Assembly (NCBI GenBank): GCA_038527485.1
Contig: JBCBFT010000019.1
Coordinates: 17,754 to 81,753 of the forward strand
DNA: 64,000 nucleotides
Origin: JALEFZ01 sp038527485
GTDB lineage: Bacteria > Bacteroidota > Bacteroidia > J057
Reading direction: 5' to 3'
Part shown: positions 16,658 to 25,010 of the stretch, one piece after another
Position numbering within the stretch: position 1 is the stretch's first letter
How the letters are laid out: every line of letters starts with the position of its first letter
Notes under the pieces: model-generated
Databases searched by the model: none
Told to the model about the DNA's origin: nothing
What the model saw: the letters and a program-made list of their open reading frames with translations, nothing else
Position numbers and translations under genes: made by a program

Positions 16658-17197
16658 TTACCTCGACTTCAAACTCACCTCCAGCGTATATTCCCCCTCT
16701 GACAATCCTTCGGCACCTACGACACCAATGATAACCTTGTACGGATTATTGATAGCCAAAATATCCGTTACCGTCCGTGTGTGATCCTGCGTCTTTCCGC
16801 GTCTTTTGTAGTCCCACTTGTGGTCGGCTTCACAGCGGACGCACTGGGAGAGGTTAGGAACGATAGACTCATTGGTGGTGCCGACTTCGTAGGCATACAA
16901 ACTAAAATTCGCCTTGGGGTCCTTCGGGATGACCTTGATGACCATCTCAGAGTAGCGTGGGAGCTGCGCTTGGTAGAGGACATGGTGCCCCGTAAATTTC
17001 TTTTTTTGTGTCTCGGGGAAGCAGGCCACGCTACTGTTCCATGCCCAAGACAAGGAAGACATCAGGGAACCATCTGACAAAGTCCCTTCAACCTCAACGA
17101 TTTCATTGGGAATGACCTCGATTTCTCTTAATTCTTGTCCATACACACTAGCACAAAGCCATAAAAGGAGCAGGTTGCAAAAAATAATAGGTTTCAT
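16658..17197 (-). CDS. secreted hypothetical protein
   Basis: A 179-residue protein with a signal peptide (residues 1-20, ending VYGQ). The mature part is beta-rich: 'YSEMVIKVIPKDPKANFSLYAYEVG', a cluster with three cysteines (including LSQCVRCEADH), and an ending 'SEGEYTLEVSLKSR'. The general layout recalls the pre-peptidase C-terminal (PPC) beta-sandwich, but without a confident match. Its stop lies at the edge of the third tandem repeat. Function unknown. Confidence 0.7.
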   Translation of the reverse strand: MKPIIFCNLLLLWLCASVYGQELREIEVIPNEIVEVEGTLSDGSLMSSLSWAWNSSVACFPETQKKKFTGHHVLYQAQLPRYSEMVIKVIPKDPKANFSLYAYEVGTTNESIVPNLSQCVRCEADHKWDYKRRGKTQDHTRTVTDILAINNPYKVIIGVVGAEGLSEGEYTLEVSLKSR

Positions 17198-17368
17198 TTT
17201 GAATTACTTGTTGTGAAATGAGCGGACAGATGGGGTAAAGCAAAAAATGGTGAGATTCTCCTCCCTATCTATCCATTATGATTGTTCCTTATATCAACGA
17301 AAATGTAATCCAGTATTGGTATAATTTCTAAAGTCTCGTATTTATCCTTTAGTTTAATGTCGGATTGA

Positions 17369-19786
17369 ATGACAACTACTATGATGAAACGTCTGCTGCT
17401 ACTTACGATTTGGGTGTGGGTTATTTTAACTGCTTGTCAGCCCTCCTCGACTTCTTCTCCTTTTGATACATCCGATCTGCCTGCCATCAAGGGAAAAGCA
17501 TCCTATCTCGCCTCGCCTTTTGTCACTGCGGGGGATCGCTTGTATATGGTAGGACATCAAGATGGGAAGTTTCCAGATTTAGGCTGGCATGTCCAGGATG
17601 AAATGGGGGGTATCTGGGCGCATCCCATCAAGTTGATGGATGGATTCACCTTGGGAGTTCAGCAAGGAAATGACATGTATTGCCTGACAGAAGCAGATAC
17701 ATTCATCAATTATCCCTTTGCCAATCGACATCGATATACAAAAGGAATAGCTGACTTAGAGATAGATCGCCTACAGTTTGTCCCTGATGGTCAGGCGGGG
17801 ATTGTCATTTTGTATCAGATCACCCATCAGCAATCTACCCCATTGGATCTGACGCTGCATCTCGCAGGTATGGTGGATCTGCGCCCTGTGTGGTTGGGGG
17901 AAAGAACAGGACTAGGAGACGGAGAAGATCAACTCGTCTGGGATGAGGCAGCGAGTGTATTCGTAGGAAAAGATGAAGCGAATCGAGGAGAAGTCAGGTT
18001 TGGGAGTACAATGGCTGCTTTGGGTCATGAAATCGGCGCGCCCATCTGTGATTTTGAGCATGTAGGAAAAGGAAAAACGGGGACCATTACGTACGAGGTA
18101 CAAGTGGGGGCGAATGAGACCTTTACTTTTCCCCTTTTCATTGCCAATGACCAAAAGACTTACAACCAATTGACCACAAACTATGCGCAGCTTTTTGAGG
18201 AGAAAAAACAGCGATTTGCGCAACTGGAACAAAAGGCAGAATTGCGAATCCCAGATCCAGAAATAGAGCAGACCTTTGAGTGGTTGAAATACAACACCGA
18301 TTGGCTGATCCAAGAAGTACCAGGTGTAGGTCGAGGACTGACAGCAGGAATTCCTGACTATCCTTGGTGGTTTGGGGCTGATACAGAATATGCTTTGAAG
18401 GGAGCCATAGCCATCGGGCGTAAGGAACTGGTTTATGAAACCATCGATTTGATCCACAGGATCTCCGATACACTCAATGGCAATGGACGTATCCTACACG
18501 AAGTCTCCACCAATGGCGCGGTCTTCAATCCTGGCAACATCAACGAGACTCCTCAGTTTACTTCTCTTATTTGGCATGTCTACGAGTGGACAGGAGATAA
18601 GGCATTTTTGGAGAAATATTATCCTACCGTTCAAAAGGGCTTGAATTGGCTGATGACGGAAAAGGACAAAGACGGCAACTTACTGCCCGACGGCTTTGGG
18701 ATGATGGAAATCCATGGGTTGAACTCAGAGATGATTGATGTAGCCGCCTACACGCAGCGCGCGTTTGCCGATGCAGCCAAGATGGCCCAGCAGTTGGGGC
18801 TAGCCGATGATGAGAATCGCTACAAGGACATGGCTTCTCAGTTAGGGGAAAAGATCAATACAGACTTTTGGGTGGGAGAATTCAATTCCTACGCAGATTT
18901 TGTTGGGACGACTGCGCAGGCAAGGCACCTGATCGAAGATGCCATCGTACGTGCCGATACCTTGGATAAGCCCTGGGCTGTGGAGGAGCTAGAAGCGACC
19001 CAGGCGCAGATTGCCAGCTATCCTGCTACCCAAAAGCAGGGCTTCGTCTTGCACCACAACTGGGTCGTCAACACGCCCATGGAGATGGGCATCTCGCCTG
19101 CTGCTTATGCCATCCCCGCCCTCAATACGGGCAGCCAATTTGTCAATCCTTTTGGGATGTTTGTGACAGGGATCGACCGCGACGAGACGGCGGGGCAGGA
19201 TATGGGTTCATTTGCTGCTGACAAGAAGATCTTCTCCTACACGGGGGCCGTGATGACCCTGCCGACAGGTGTACAAGCTGTAGCTGAAAACAATTATGGA
19301 CGCCCTGACGAAGCACTGGACTACCTGCAGCGTATGACCAGGAGCTTTAGCTATGCTTTTCCAGGATCTATGTATGAGGTCTCGCCCGACTTTGGGATGA
19401 TCGTCCAAGCTTGGAATATCTACAGTTTTGGCGTACCGATTATCCAACAATTTTTTGGGGTCAAGCCTCAAGCTTACAAGCAAACCATTGTCATTCAACC
19501 CCAGATGCCTTCTACCTGGAATGAAGCCGAACTCAAGCAGGTGGAAGTGGGAGACAATGTGATTTCTATCCGCTACGAAAGGGTAGGGGAGGGAATGAAA
19601 ATGAATATTTCCCAGACAAAGGAAAACTGGAAGGTGATCGTAAAAGTACCTGAGAAGACCTACAAAAGCTGTGAGGTAAACGGAAATACCATTTCGCTAG
19701 ATGCCAGTCTTGCAAGCGACCAGAGATGGCGAAAGTTCGAGCAAGTAGCGTTGACGGGTACGAGTTGGGAGGTGAGGCTGAAGTAG
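17369..19786 (+). CDS. lipoprotein six-hairpin glycosidase (amylo-alpha-1,6-glucosidase-like)
   Basis: An 805-residue protein. The N-terminus is a lipoprotein signal with lipobox LTAC (Cys at residue 23), so it is anchored outside the inner membrane. Residues ~60-280 form a beta-sandwich; residues ~300-700 form an alpha/alpha-barrel with 'PDYPWWFGADTEYALKG', 'LHEVSTNGAVFNPGN' and 'LLPDGFGMMEIHGLNSEMIDVAAY', typical of debranching-enzyme-like glycosidases. The acidic residues in the last two segments are likely catalytic. Possible substrates are alpha-glucans or oligosaccharides outside the cell. There is no SusC/SusD pair nearby, so it is not part of a classical polysaccharide locus. Confidence 0.82.
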   Translation: MTTTMMKRLLLLTIWVWVILTACQPSSTSSPFDTSDLPAIKGKASYLASPFVTAGDRLYMVGHQDGKFPDLGWHVQDEMGGIWAHPIKLMDGFTLGVQQGNDMYCLTEADTFINYPFANRHRYTKGIADLEIDRLQFVPDGQAGIVILYQITHQQSTPLDLTLHLAGMVDLRPVWLGERTGLGDGEDQLVWDEAASVFVGKDEANRGEVRFGSTMAALGHEIGAPICDFEHVGKGKTGTITYEVQVGANETFTFPLFIANDQKTYNQLTTNYAQLFEEKKQRFAQLEQKAELRIPDPEIEQTFEWLKYNTDWLIQEVPGVGRGLTAGIPDYPWWFGADTEYALKGAIAIGRKELVYETIDLIHRISDTLNGNGRILHEVSTNGAVFNPGNINETPQFTSLIWHVYEWTGDKAFLEKYYPTVQKGLNWLMTEKDKDGNLLPDGFGMMEIHGLNSEMIDVAAYTQRAFADAAKMAQQLGLADDENRYKDMASQLGEKINTDFWVGEFNSYADFVGTTAQARHLIEDAIVRADTLDKPWAVEELEATQAQIASYPATQKQGFVLHHNWVVNTPMEMGISPAAYAIPALNTGSQFVNPFGMFVTGIDRDETAGQDMGSFAADKKIFSYTGAVMTLPTGVQAVAENNYGRPDEALDYLQRMTRSFSYAFPGSMYEVSPDFGMIVQAWNIYSFGVPIIQQFFGVKPQAYKQTIVIQPQMPSTWNEAELKQVEVGDNVISIRYERVGEGMKMNISQTKENWKVIVKVPEKTYKSCEVNGNTISLDASLASDQRWRKFEQVALTGTSWEVRLK

Positions 19787-19822
19787 AGGGATGATCCTTA
19801 TGAAATGAAATCGTATACGCTC

Positions 19823-19895
19823 TGCTTTGAGCATGGGACTGAACTCCACATACTATGGGTCACTGTCCCTTCAGGACAATGAACTTGCTGAGGCG
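19823..19895 (+). repeat. diverged solitary copy of the 150-bp repeat (3' half)
   Basis: The segment around GGACTGAACTCCACAT and the hairpin TGTCC-N5-GGACA matches the second half of the tandem repeat units at 16.3-16.65 kb. It lacks the first hairpin. It lies in the gap after the glycosidase gene. Confidence 0.65.
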
Positions 19896-19964
19896 ATCCC
19901 AAATTCAAAGATCAGGTGAGCATTCATCTGTTTAAACCGAGCCATCACACTCCATTGAAACACG

Positions 19965-20513
19965 TTAGGAAACCGCTTGCAAGATTTGAATGCGAATCAG
20001 ATCGGCCGCTTCTAGGTGTCGCTGCTCATGCGCCACGATGATGTCAAATGCGCTGGATAGGGGATATACGATGTTGCGATTGGCAGGAGAGGAGATGATC
20101 TGTTTTTGGTCTACAAGGTCTGCACAGCTATCGATGAAAGTCGCCAGTTCTTCCTGATGCTGCAAAAAGCGATCGAGGATGTCGCCATTGATGGTACTTT
20201 GGGAAGGTTCCCAAATGGGGAAAGTACGCGTTTTACGCTTTTGAGAAGGGGCGACGGAGCGATAAACTGTGTTGCCCATGGCGCGGTTGAGGAAACCTAT
20301 GCGGCCAAGAAAAGGAACCTTGTAGCGACCCCTTCTCACCACTTCGATGACAGGATAGTAGGTTTCGTTGACTGTGATGAGATGCTCGAGGTTTTGGGCG
20401 ATGCTCCATGTACTGGAATCTGGACGCCAGTTGAGTTCATCTGGTGTAAGGAAGCGGAAGGCTTGATTGGCCCATTCGCTTAGGCTGTGTATCTGTTGGC
20501 TCCACTCGCTCAT
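19965..20513 (-). CDS. DinB-family protein
   Basis: A 182-residue four-helix protein. The DinB metal-binding pattern is present: His in 'WSIAQNLEHLITVNETYY' (helix 2) and 'IIVAHEQRHLEAADLIR' near the C-terminus, giving the usual three histidines. The family includes bacillithiol or mycothiol S-transferases and enzymes with unknown thiol substrates. The start is ATG 20513 (MSEWSQQ); the longer frame opens with TTG at 20573. Monocistronic by position. Confidence 0.85.
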   Translation of the reverse strand: MSEWSQQIHSLSEWANQAFRFLTPDELNWRPDSSTWSIAQNLEHLITVNETYYPVIEVVRRGRYKVPFLGRIGFLNRAMGNTVYRSVAPSQKRKTRTFPIWEPSQSTINGDILDRFLQHQEELATFIDSCADLVDQKQIISSPANRNIVYPLSSAFDIIVAHEQRHLEAADLIRIQILQAVS

Positions 20514-20746
20514 AATAGTGCTTTCCCTTAATATGCGAAAATACTGTAAGAACTGAAAGAAGCACCTATTCAAATATCAAGTTGGGATAGCCTATCCTAC
20601 GCAGGACCACCGCTACAGCATGGTCAGCACTTTCAGGTGTAGTTATTTATGAAGGATTATACTTATTGGATGGCGAAATGAGAGGTGTATTTTCAATACC
20701 TATCCTTGTCAATCTCGATTCTCTGCTCTCACAATATCTTCTCCCC

Positions 20747-22012
20747 TTAAAAATACTGCCCAATCCCAATCACCCAGCCCCTTTGGCTCGGCGCATAAAT
20801 ATCCACTCCATAGTCTACCCTCAAAATCGCATTGTGGGCCTGCTTGTAAATCAAGCGAAGCCCACCTCCCGCAAAATGTCGAAACTGCTCTCTATCCCAC
20901 AACTCTGTCAGACTACCTCCTGGGTCGCGCCATGTCCCCACATCCGAGAATCCGACCACTTGCGCCGCAAATCTCCGTTTGTCCCAAAAGGCATACCGAT
21001 ACTCCAAATTGGCAATCAATGCCGCTGTCCCTCTGTCGATCCGATTACCCGCTCCGCGAATGTTGACGTAGCTGTCGAGCACGAAGGGAGCAAAGGGGGA
21101 ATTGGTATTGGTCGAGATGCCGATGCGGAGCCGTGAAGCAAAATTTCCTCGTTTGCCGATCCTGCGGTAGTATTTGGCATCATTTAAAAAGATGTGGAAC
21201 CAGTTGTTCTTGGCGAAGTTGTAGACCGACTGCCAATTGGCATGGTTGAGAAAGCCCGATTCGTAGAAGTAATCATAATTGATACGGTTAATATCATGAA
21301 TCGCTTTGAGCAAGATTTTATTTTCATTGAGCGCGTTGGGACCTGGTGTAGCTTCTCCCGCATGGCGAGCATTCTTCTGAAAATCCTCATTGAAAAAGGT
21401 CACTCCACTTTCAAAATATTGGTTGCGGTCCAGTTGGTAGATTCCCGTAAGCGTCGAACTGAGGTTGGTATAATCGTAGAAGACCGTCTGATCTCCGAAA
21501 TACAAAGGTTCTACCGAAGCAAAGCGCTGAAGACCACCCGAAAAGCCCCATCGAGATCCCTGAAGGAAAGGTGCGCGGAGGTAGAGTTGATAGTTTTGTC
21601 TGAGGTCATTGTTTCGGTAAATGGCAGTAAGCTGTTTGCCCTTCCCCAACCAGTTTACATCTGTGAAACCCAATTGAAACCAAAAATTTCCCCTGATTCC
21701 TCCAAAATTGATGATAGGGAAAAAAGTCCATGCTTCTTCTACTTGGAAGGTAACTTTGAGTCCTTCCGCTAGCGTGTCAATCTGTGCCTTGACATTGGCT
21801 ACAGCATACAAGTTCCTGAGGCGCTGTAGATCCTTTTGCAATCGCAAAGAATCTAAGGTCTCTCCCTGTTTCGTATCGATGAAATGACTCAAATAGGCCA
21901 ATTTCGTCTCTTTGAGTCCTTCTACCTCTACCTCTTGGATCTGATGTTGTGCCATCAGCAGGTGAGAAAGAAGTAGGAAGCCAAAGAATAATAGCTGTGT
22001 GATGATTTTCAT
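20747..22012 (-). CDS. BamA/TamA-family outer membrane protein (POTRA plus beta-barrel)
   Basis: A 421-residue protein with a signal peptide (residues 1-21). Residues ~22-95 form a single POTRA domain ('QIQEVEVEGLKETKLAYLSHFI', 'LQRLRNLYAVANVKAQI'), and the rest is an amphipathic barrel ending 'GVDIYAPSQRGWVIGIGQYF' with terminal Phe, as needed for insertion by BAM. It is much shorter than BamA (about 800 residues with five POTRA repeats), so it belongs to the small surface-antigen D15 group. Substrate and partner are unknown. It lies head-to-tail after the DUF547-barrel gene, with about 120 bp between them. Confidence 0.85.
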   Translation of the reverse strand: MKIITQLLFFGFLLLSHLLMAQHQIQEVEVEGLKETKLAYLSHFIDTKQGETLDSLRLQKDLQRLRNLYAVANVKAQIDTLAEGLKVTFQVEEAWTFFPIINFGGIRGNFWFQLGFTDVNWLGKGKQLTAIYRNNDLRQNYQLYLRAPFLQGSRWGFSGGLQRFASVEPLYFGDQTVFYDYTNLSSTLTGIYQLDRNQYFESGVTFFNEDFQKNARHAGEATPGPNALNENKILLKAIHDINRINYDYFYESGFLNHANWQSVYNFAKNNWFHIFLNDAKYYRRIGKRGNFASRLRIGISTNTNSPFAPFVLDSYVNIRGAGNRIDRGTAALIANLEYRYAFWDKRRFAAQVVGFSDVGTWRDPGGSLTELWDREQFRHFAGGGLRLIYKQAHNAILRVDYGVDIYAPSQRGWVIGIGQYF

Positions 22013-22102
22013 GAGAATGTGTGAAATGGGGCGCTTAAGAATGAAAGAATAGTGAGTGTTTAGGGTATGATGGTTTTTTGGGGAATGTAAAGGTGTTTAT
22101 TC

Positions 22103-22125
22103 TGAAAAATGAAAAATGAAAAATG
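22103..22125. repeat. three copies of a TGAAAAA heptamer
   Basis: A short tandem tract of the same heptamer that forms the long array at the right end of the window. It sits between two minus-strand genes. Confidence 0.7.
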
Positions 22126-22130
22126 ATCGG

Positions 22131-23696
22131 CTATCGATTAAACCTTAATCCAAAATTAAACGTCGAAGCGCGTCCATTGTTCTCTTGGAGAAATTCATTT
22201 GTGAAAGCGGTGTATAGCAATTCGACCTCAAACTTGCGTGTAAACTGATACTTGAATCCTAGACCTGACTGCGCGAAGTAGTCAAAATCCTGCTGCCAGT
22301 AAGGAGAGACGCCATTGAGGAAGTAGAAGGTAGTCTGTGGATTGGGGAAATAGCTCAAAATGACTGTGGCAGGGGTAGAAATACGGTTGATGTCGCCCTC
22401 TGCTCGACTGCCGATGTCCTCGATCATGAAGTCAATCTCTGTGAACAGCGAGAAGTTATTTCCCAAAGGAAAATCATTGAAAAACTGTGTCCACCAAGTC
22501 GCGCCGTCCCAGTCGATGAAAGGTAGTTGGCCATTTCCTTGCAAATTTTCTCCTACTGGAAACCAAAACGCACTCTGGATAGAGAAATTGGGCAGCTTGG
22601 CTGTCGGTGCCCAGCGGATCTTCGGGCCGATGCTCGTGATCCCTTGACGGGTGACAGCCCCCTGGGGGTTGCCCAAGACGCTGAAAGGCGAAGCCGATGC
22701 GCGGTCGTTCGACACGCGACGGTAACGCAGGTCAAAGCCTGCGTTGAAACGATCGCTGACCCCGTACACAAAGCTCAACCAAGAGGTGAAAAAGGTCGAG
22801 CGATCTATCAATGTCTCTCCATCTCCTGTCTGCTGTGTGTAGAGGTTGTTGAAGATCTTAGTTTCTGTCGTGCGCTTGGGAATCGCCGCAGAGACGACGT
22901 AGCGCGCGGCATTATTGCCCTCCGAAGCATCGAAATCTGTAGCCTCTTCGACATCTACACTTCCATTTCCTGAAGGCTGCTCATTGAGTGACCAATCGTA
23001 AGTATAAAACTGGATTTTGTAATCCGCAGGGATCTTCTGGCTACGATATTTGTTGATGAAAGCCAGGGCAGAAGTTTTGCTCCCTCCAAAGTCGCTGCTA
23101 TACCACTCAAATATCTGAGACAAACTCACGCTTTGGTTCGCTGCATCCACACGGATAAACTGGGCATTGTTCAATGCCTTGCGCGTCTGGCTTTGCAGCT
23201 GACTTTCCAGTTTTTCAGGACGATACGCAAAGTTGGTGATGGGTGGACAGCCTACTGCACCACAAACCAACACGAAGTGAAAGCGGGAATCTTTGTAGGT
23301 CTTGAGTAAGCGATCCTTTTCGATCTGATTCAACGTCAGGGACTGACCCGCTACCTTGTGCTTCTTGCTGTCAAAAAATCCATTGATATTGAGGACAGAG
23401 GTTAAGGGATAGTTGGCAAGTGCTCCTTTGATAACAAGAAGATTGTAGGCATTGATGTAGAATGCTTGCGTAGTTGCAGCATCCAGGTTCGATAGCGATG
23501 CACGTCCCACAAAGTCTGTCAGTTGATCGAGTTGTGCATTTTTATCCAATCTTTCATAAGCGACTTTTCCATTTTTGACATAAGACTTGAGGAATTGATC
23601 TGTCTGGTCAAAGAAAGTGTTGATGTCATTTACTTGAGCAGATAGGGATTGGGAAAAGACCCAAATGATGGCGAAGAATAAGGTTATTTTTTTCAT
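22131..23696 (-). CDS. DUF547 domain fused to an outer-membrane-like beta-barrel
   Basis: A 521-residue protein, start at ATG 23696 where a signal peptide begins (MKKITLFFAI to LSAQ). Residues ~25-250 are DUF547: 'NLDAATTQAFYINAYNLLVIKGAL', 'VLVCGAVGCPPI' and 'IFEWYSSDFG', with a Cys in the VCGAVGC loop suggestive of a thiol enzyme. Residues ~265-521 are a run of amphipathic beta-strands ending 'ASTFNFGLRFNR', resembling an outer membrane barrel. DUF547 proteins are usually 250-270 residues, so the fusion is unusual. It may be a periplasmic enzyme tethered to the outer membrane. The two hydrophobic frames upstream are not needed. Confidence 0.8.
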   Translation of the reverse strand: MKKITLFFAIIWVFSQSLSAQVNDINTFFDQTDQFLKSYVKNGKVAYERLDKNAQLDQLTDFVGRASLSNLDAATTQAFYINAYNLLVIKGALANYPLTSVLNINGFFDSKKHKVAGQSLTLNQIEKDRLLKTYKDSRFHFVLVCGAVGCPPITNFAYRPEKLESQLQSQTRKALNNAQFIRVDAANQSVSLSQIFEWYSSDFGGSKTSALAFINKYRSQKIPADYKIQFYTYDWSLNEQPSGNGSVDVEEATDFDASEGNNAARYVVSAAIPKRTTETKIFNNLYTQQTGDGETLIDRSTFFTSWLSFVYGVSDRFNAGFDLRYRRVSNDRASASPFSVLGNPQGAVTRQGITSIGPKIRWAPTAKLPNFSIQSAFWFPVGENLQGNGQLPFIDWDGATWWTQFFNDFPLGNNFSLFTEIDFMIEDIGSRAEGDINRISTPATVILSYFPNPQTTFYFLNGVSPYWQQDFDYFAQSGLGFKYQFTRKFEVELLYTAFTNEFLQENNGRASTFNFGLRFNR

Positions 23697-23982
23697 TTCG
23701 TGATTTAGATGAAGTGTGAAGAATGAAAAATGGCGTAAGGCGACAGATGGAATCAAGCGAAGAATATAAATCAAAGTGAAGCTTGACTGTTAACCCTTTC
23801 GGTCTGATTTCTGACTTCCTTTCTATCTGTGTGCATCTTACAATGTTTACACATTCATCGAATACGAGTAATTTCCTCAGACTTTATCACGAAAAGATCA
23901 CAATTCAATCAAGTTTTTCTGAGGGAGATTTTTTTGAGGGGCATGCAGCAGATTTCTAGTCCATTTCGTATTAAACAAAACA

Positions 23983-24894
23983 ATGAATCATCATATGAAG
24001 ACACTTTTGCTGCTTTTAACCTTGTCGATTAGCTATTCTCTCTTCGCCCAGTCTTATCGACCTTACATTCTTCCTGATAAGACATGGGATATTCAAGATA
24101 CAGAGGGAAACGATATCTGTTTTGGCACTAAATATCGGAGGATGTTGCTGGATCGTGATACCCTCATAGATGGGGAGAGATGGTTCTTTATTGCCTTTCG
24201 CAAAACAAAGGACTCCTCCTGTGCCAATGATACCCTGACAGATGATGTATTTGTCGGCCATACGATCATCAGAGAGGATACGGCTGCACGTAGAGTATGG
24301 TGGAGAGATCTATCCACCGCCAACGGAGGCCCTTTTCCTATCCTAGATTTTGCTGCACAGATAGGCGATACTGTAAGGCTAGGCGCTACTCAAATAGAGG
24401 AGGGTATTTTACAGGATATTCAACCTTACACGTTACTCAATGGAGAAGTAACAAGGGAATTTTTCTTCGATACAAATAACGGTCCCACGAGTATAATCGA
24501 AGGTGTAGGAGGTGGTTTCAATTTGTTTGATCCCTTTCTCGTCGGTTTTGGTTTTGGTTCTACTACGATTTGTGTGAAAGAAAATGGCAATCCTATATAC
24601 TCTGAAGCCCCTGATGGACTATCCTGTTTTTTGAAAACAGTCGATAGTGATGCCCCTTTACGTGTCCTAATGGAGGTTTATCCCAATCCTACCAACCACA
24701 AAATGACGGTCAGACACAATATCCCGCTGGCAGGTGTGACGATCTGGTCAGTGGTAGGTGAGAAACTCTACGAAAGTACAGAAAGTAGTTCGTTTGAAGT
24801 GGATCTTAGTCCTTACCCTGCGGGTGTCTATCTCCTTCAGGTTCAATCTATGAATGGGAAATCAAAGCAAATCCGACGAATCGTAAAGTATTGA
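23983..24894 (+). CDS. secreted T9SS cargo protein
   Basis: A 303-residue protein with a signal peptide (residues 1-22, ending FAQ; ATG 23995 is an alternative start) and a T9SS type A tail over the last ~75 residues: 'MEVYPNPTNHKMTVRHN', then 'VTIWSVVGEKLYES' and 'YPAGVYLLQVQS', ending in a basic stretch. The middle (residues ~25-220) has four or five cysteines and no recognised motif. It may be a surface or secreted structural protein. Confidence 0.82.
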   Translation: MNHHMKTLLLLLTLSISYSLFAQSYRPYILPDKTWDIQDTEGNDICFGTKYRRMLLDRDTLIDGERWFFIAFRKTKDSSCANDTLTDDVFVGHTIIREDTAARRVWWRDLSTANGGPFPILDFAAQIGDTVRLGATQIEEGILQDIQPYTLLNGEVTREFFFDTNNGPTSIIEGVGGGFNLFDPFLVGFGFGSTTICVKENGNPIYSEAPDGLSCFLKTVDSDAPLRVLMEVYPNPTNHKMTVRHNIPLAGVTIWSVVGEKLYESTESSSFEVDLSPYPAGVYLLQVQSMNGKSKQIRRIVKY

Positions 24895-24922
24895 GTAAAG
24901 AAATGACAATCGTTTGAAGTTC

Positions 24923-24973
24923 AGGAAACAAGGATCATCATATATGCCTCTTCCTATTTACGATCCTTTTTCC
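24923..24973 (+). terminator. probable terminator after the T9SS cargo gene
   Basis: AAGGATC (24930-24936) pairs with 24962-24968 over a 25-base loop, extended by AGGA/TCCT, and the 3' arm runs into five T residues. The large loop lowers confidence. Confidence 0.4.
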
Positions 24974-25010
24974 TAACTTTTAATATCCATTTATCTGAAG
25001 AACTTCTACC

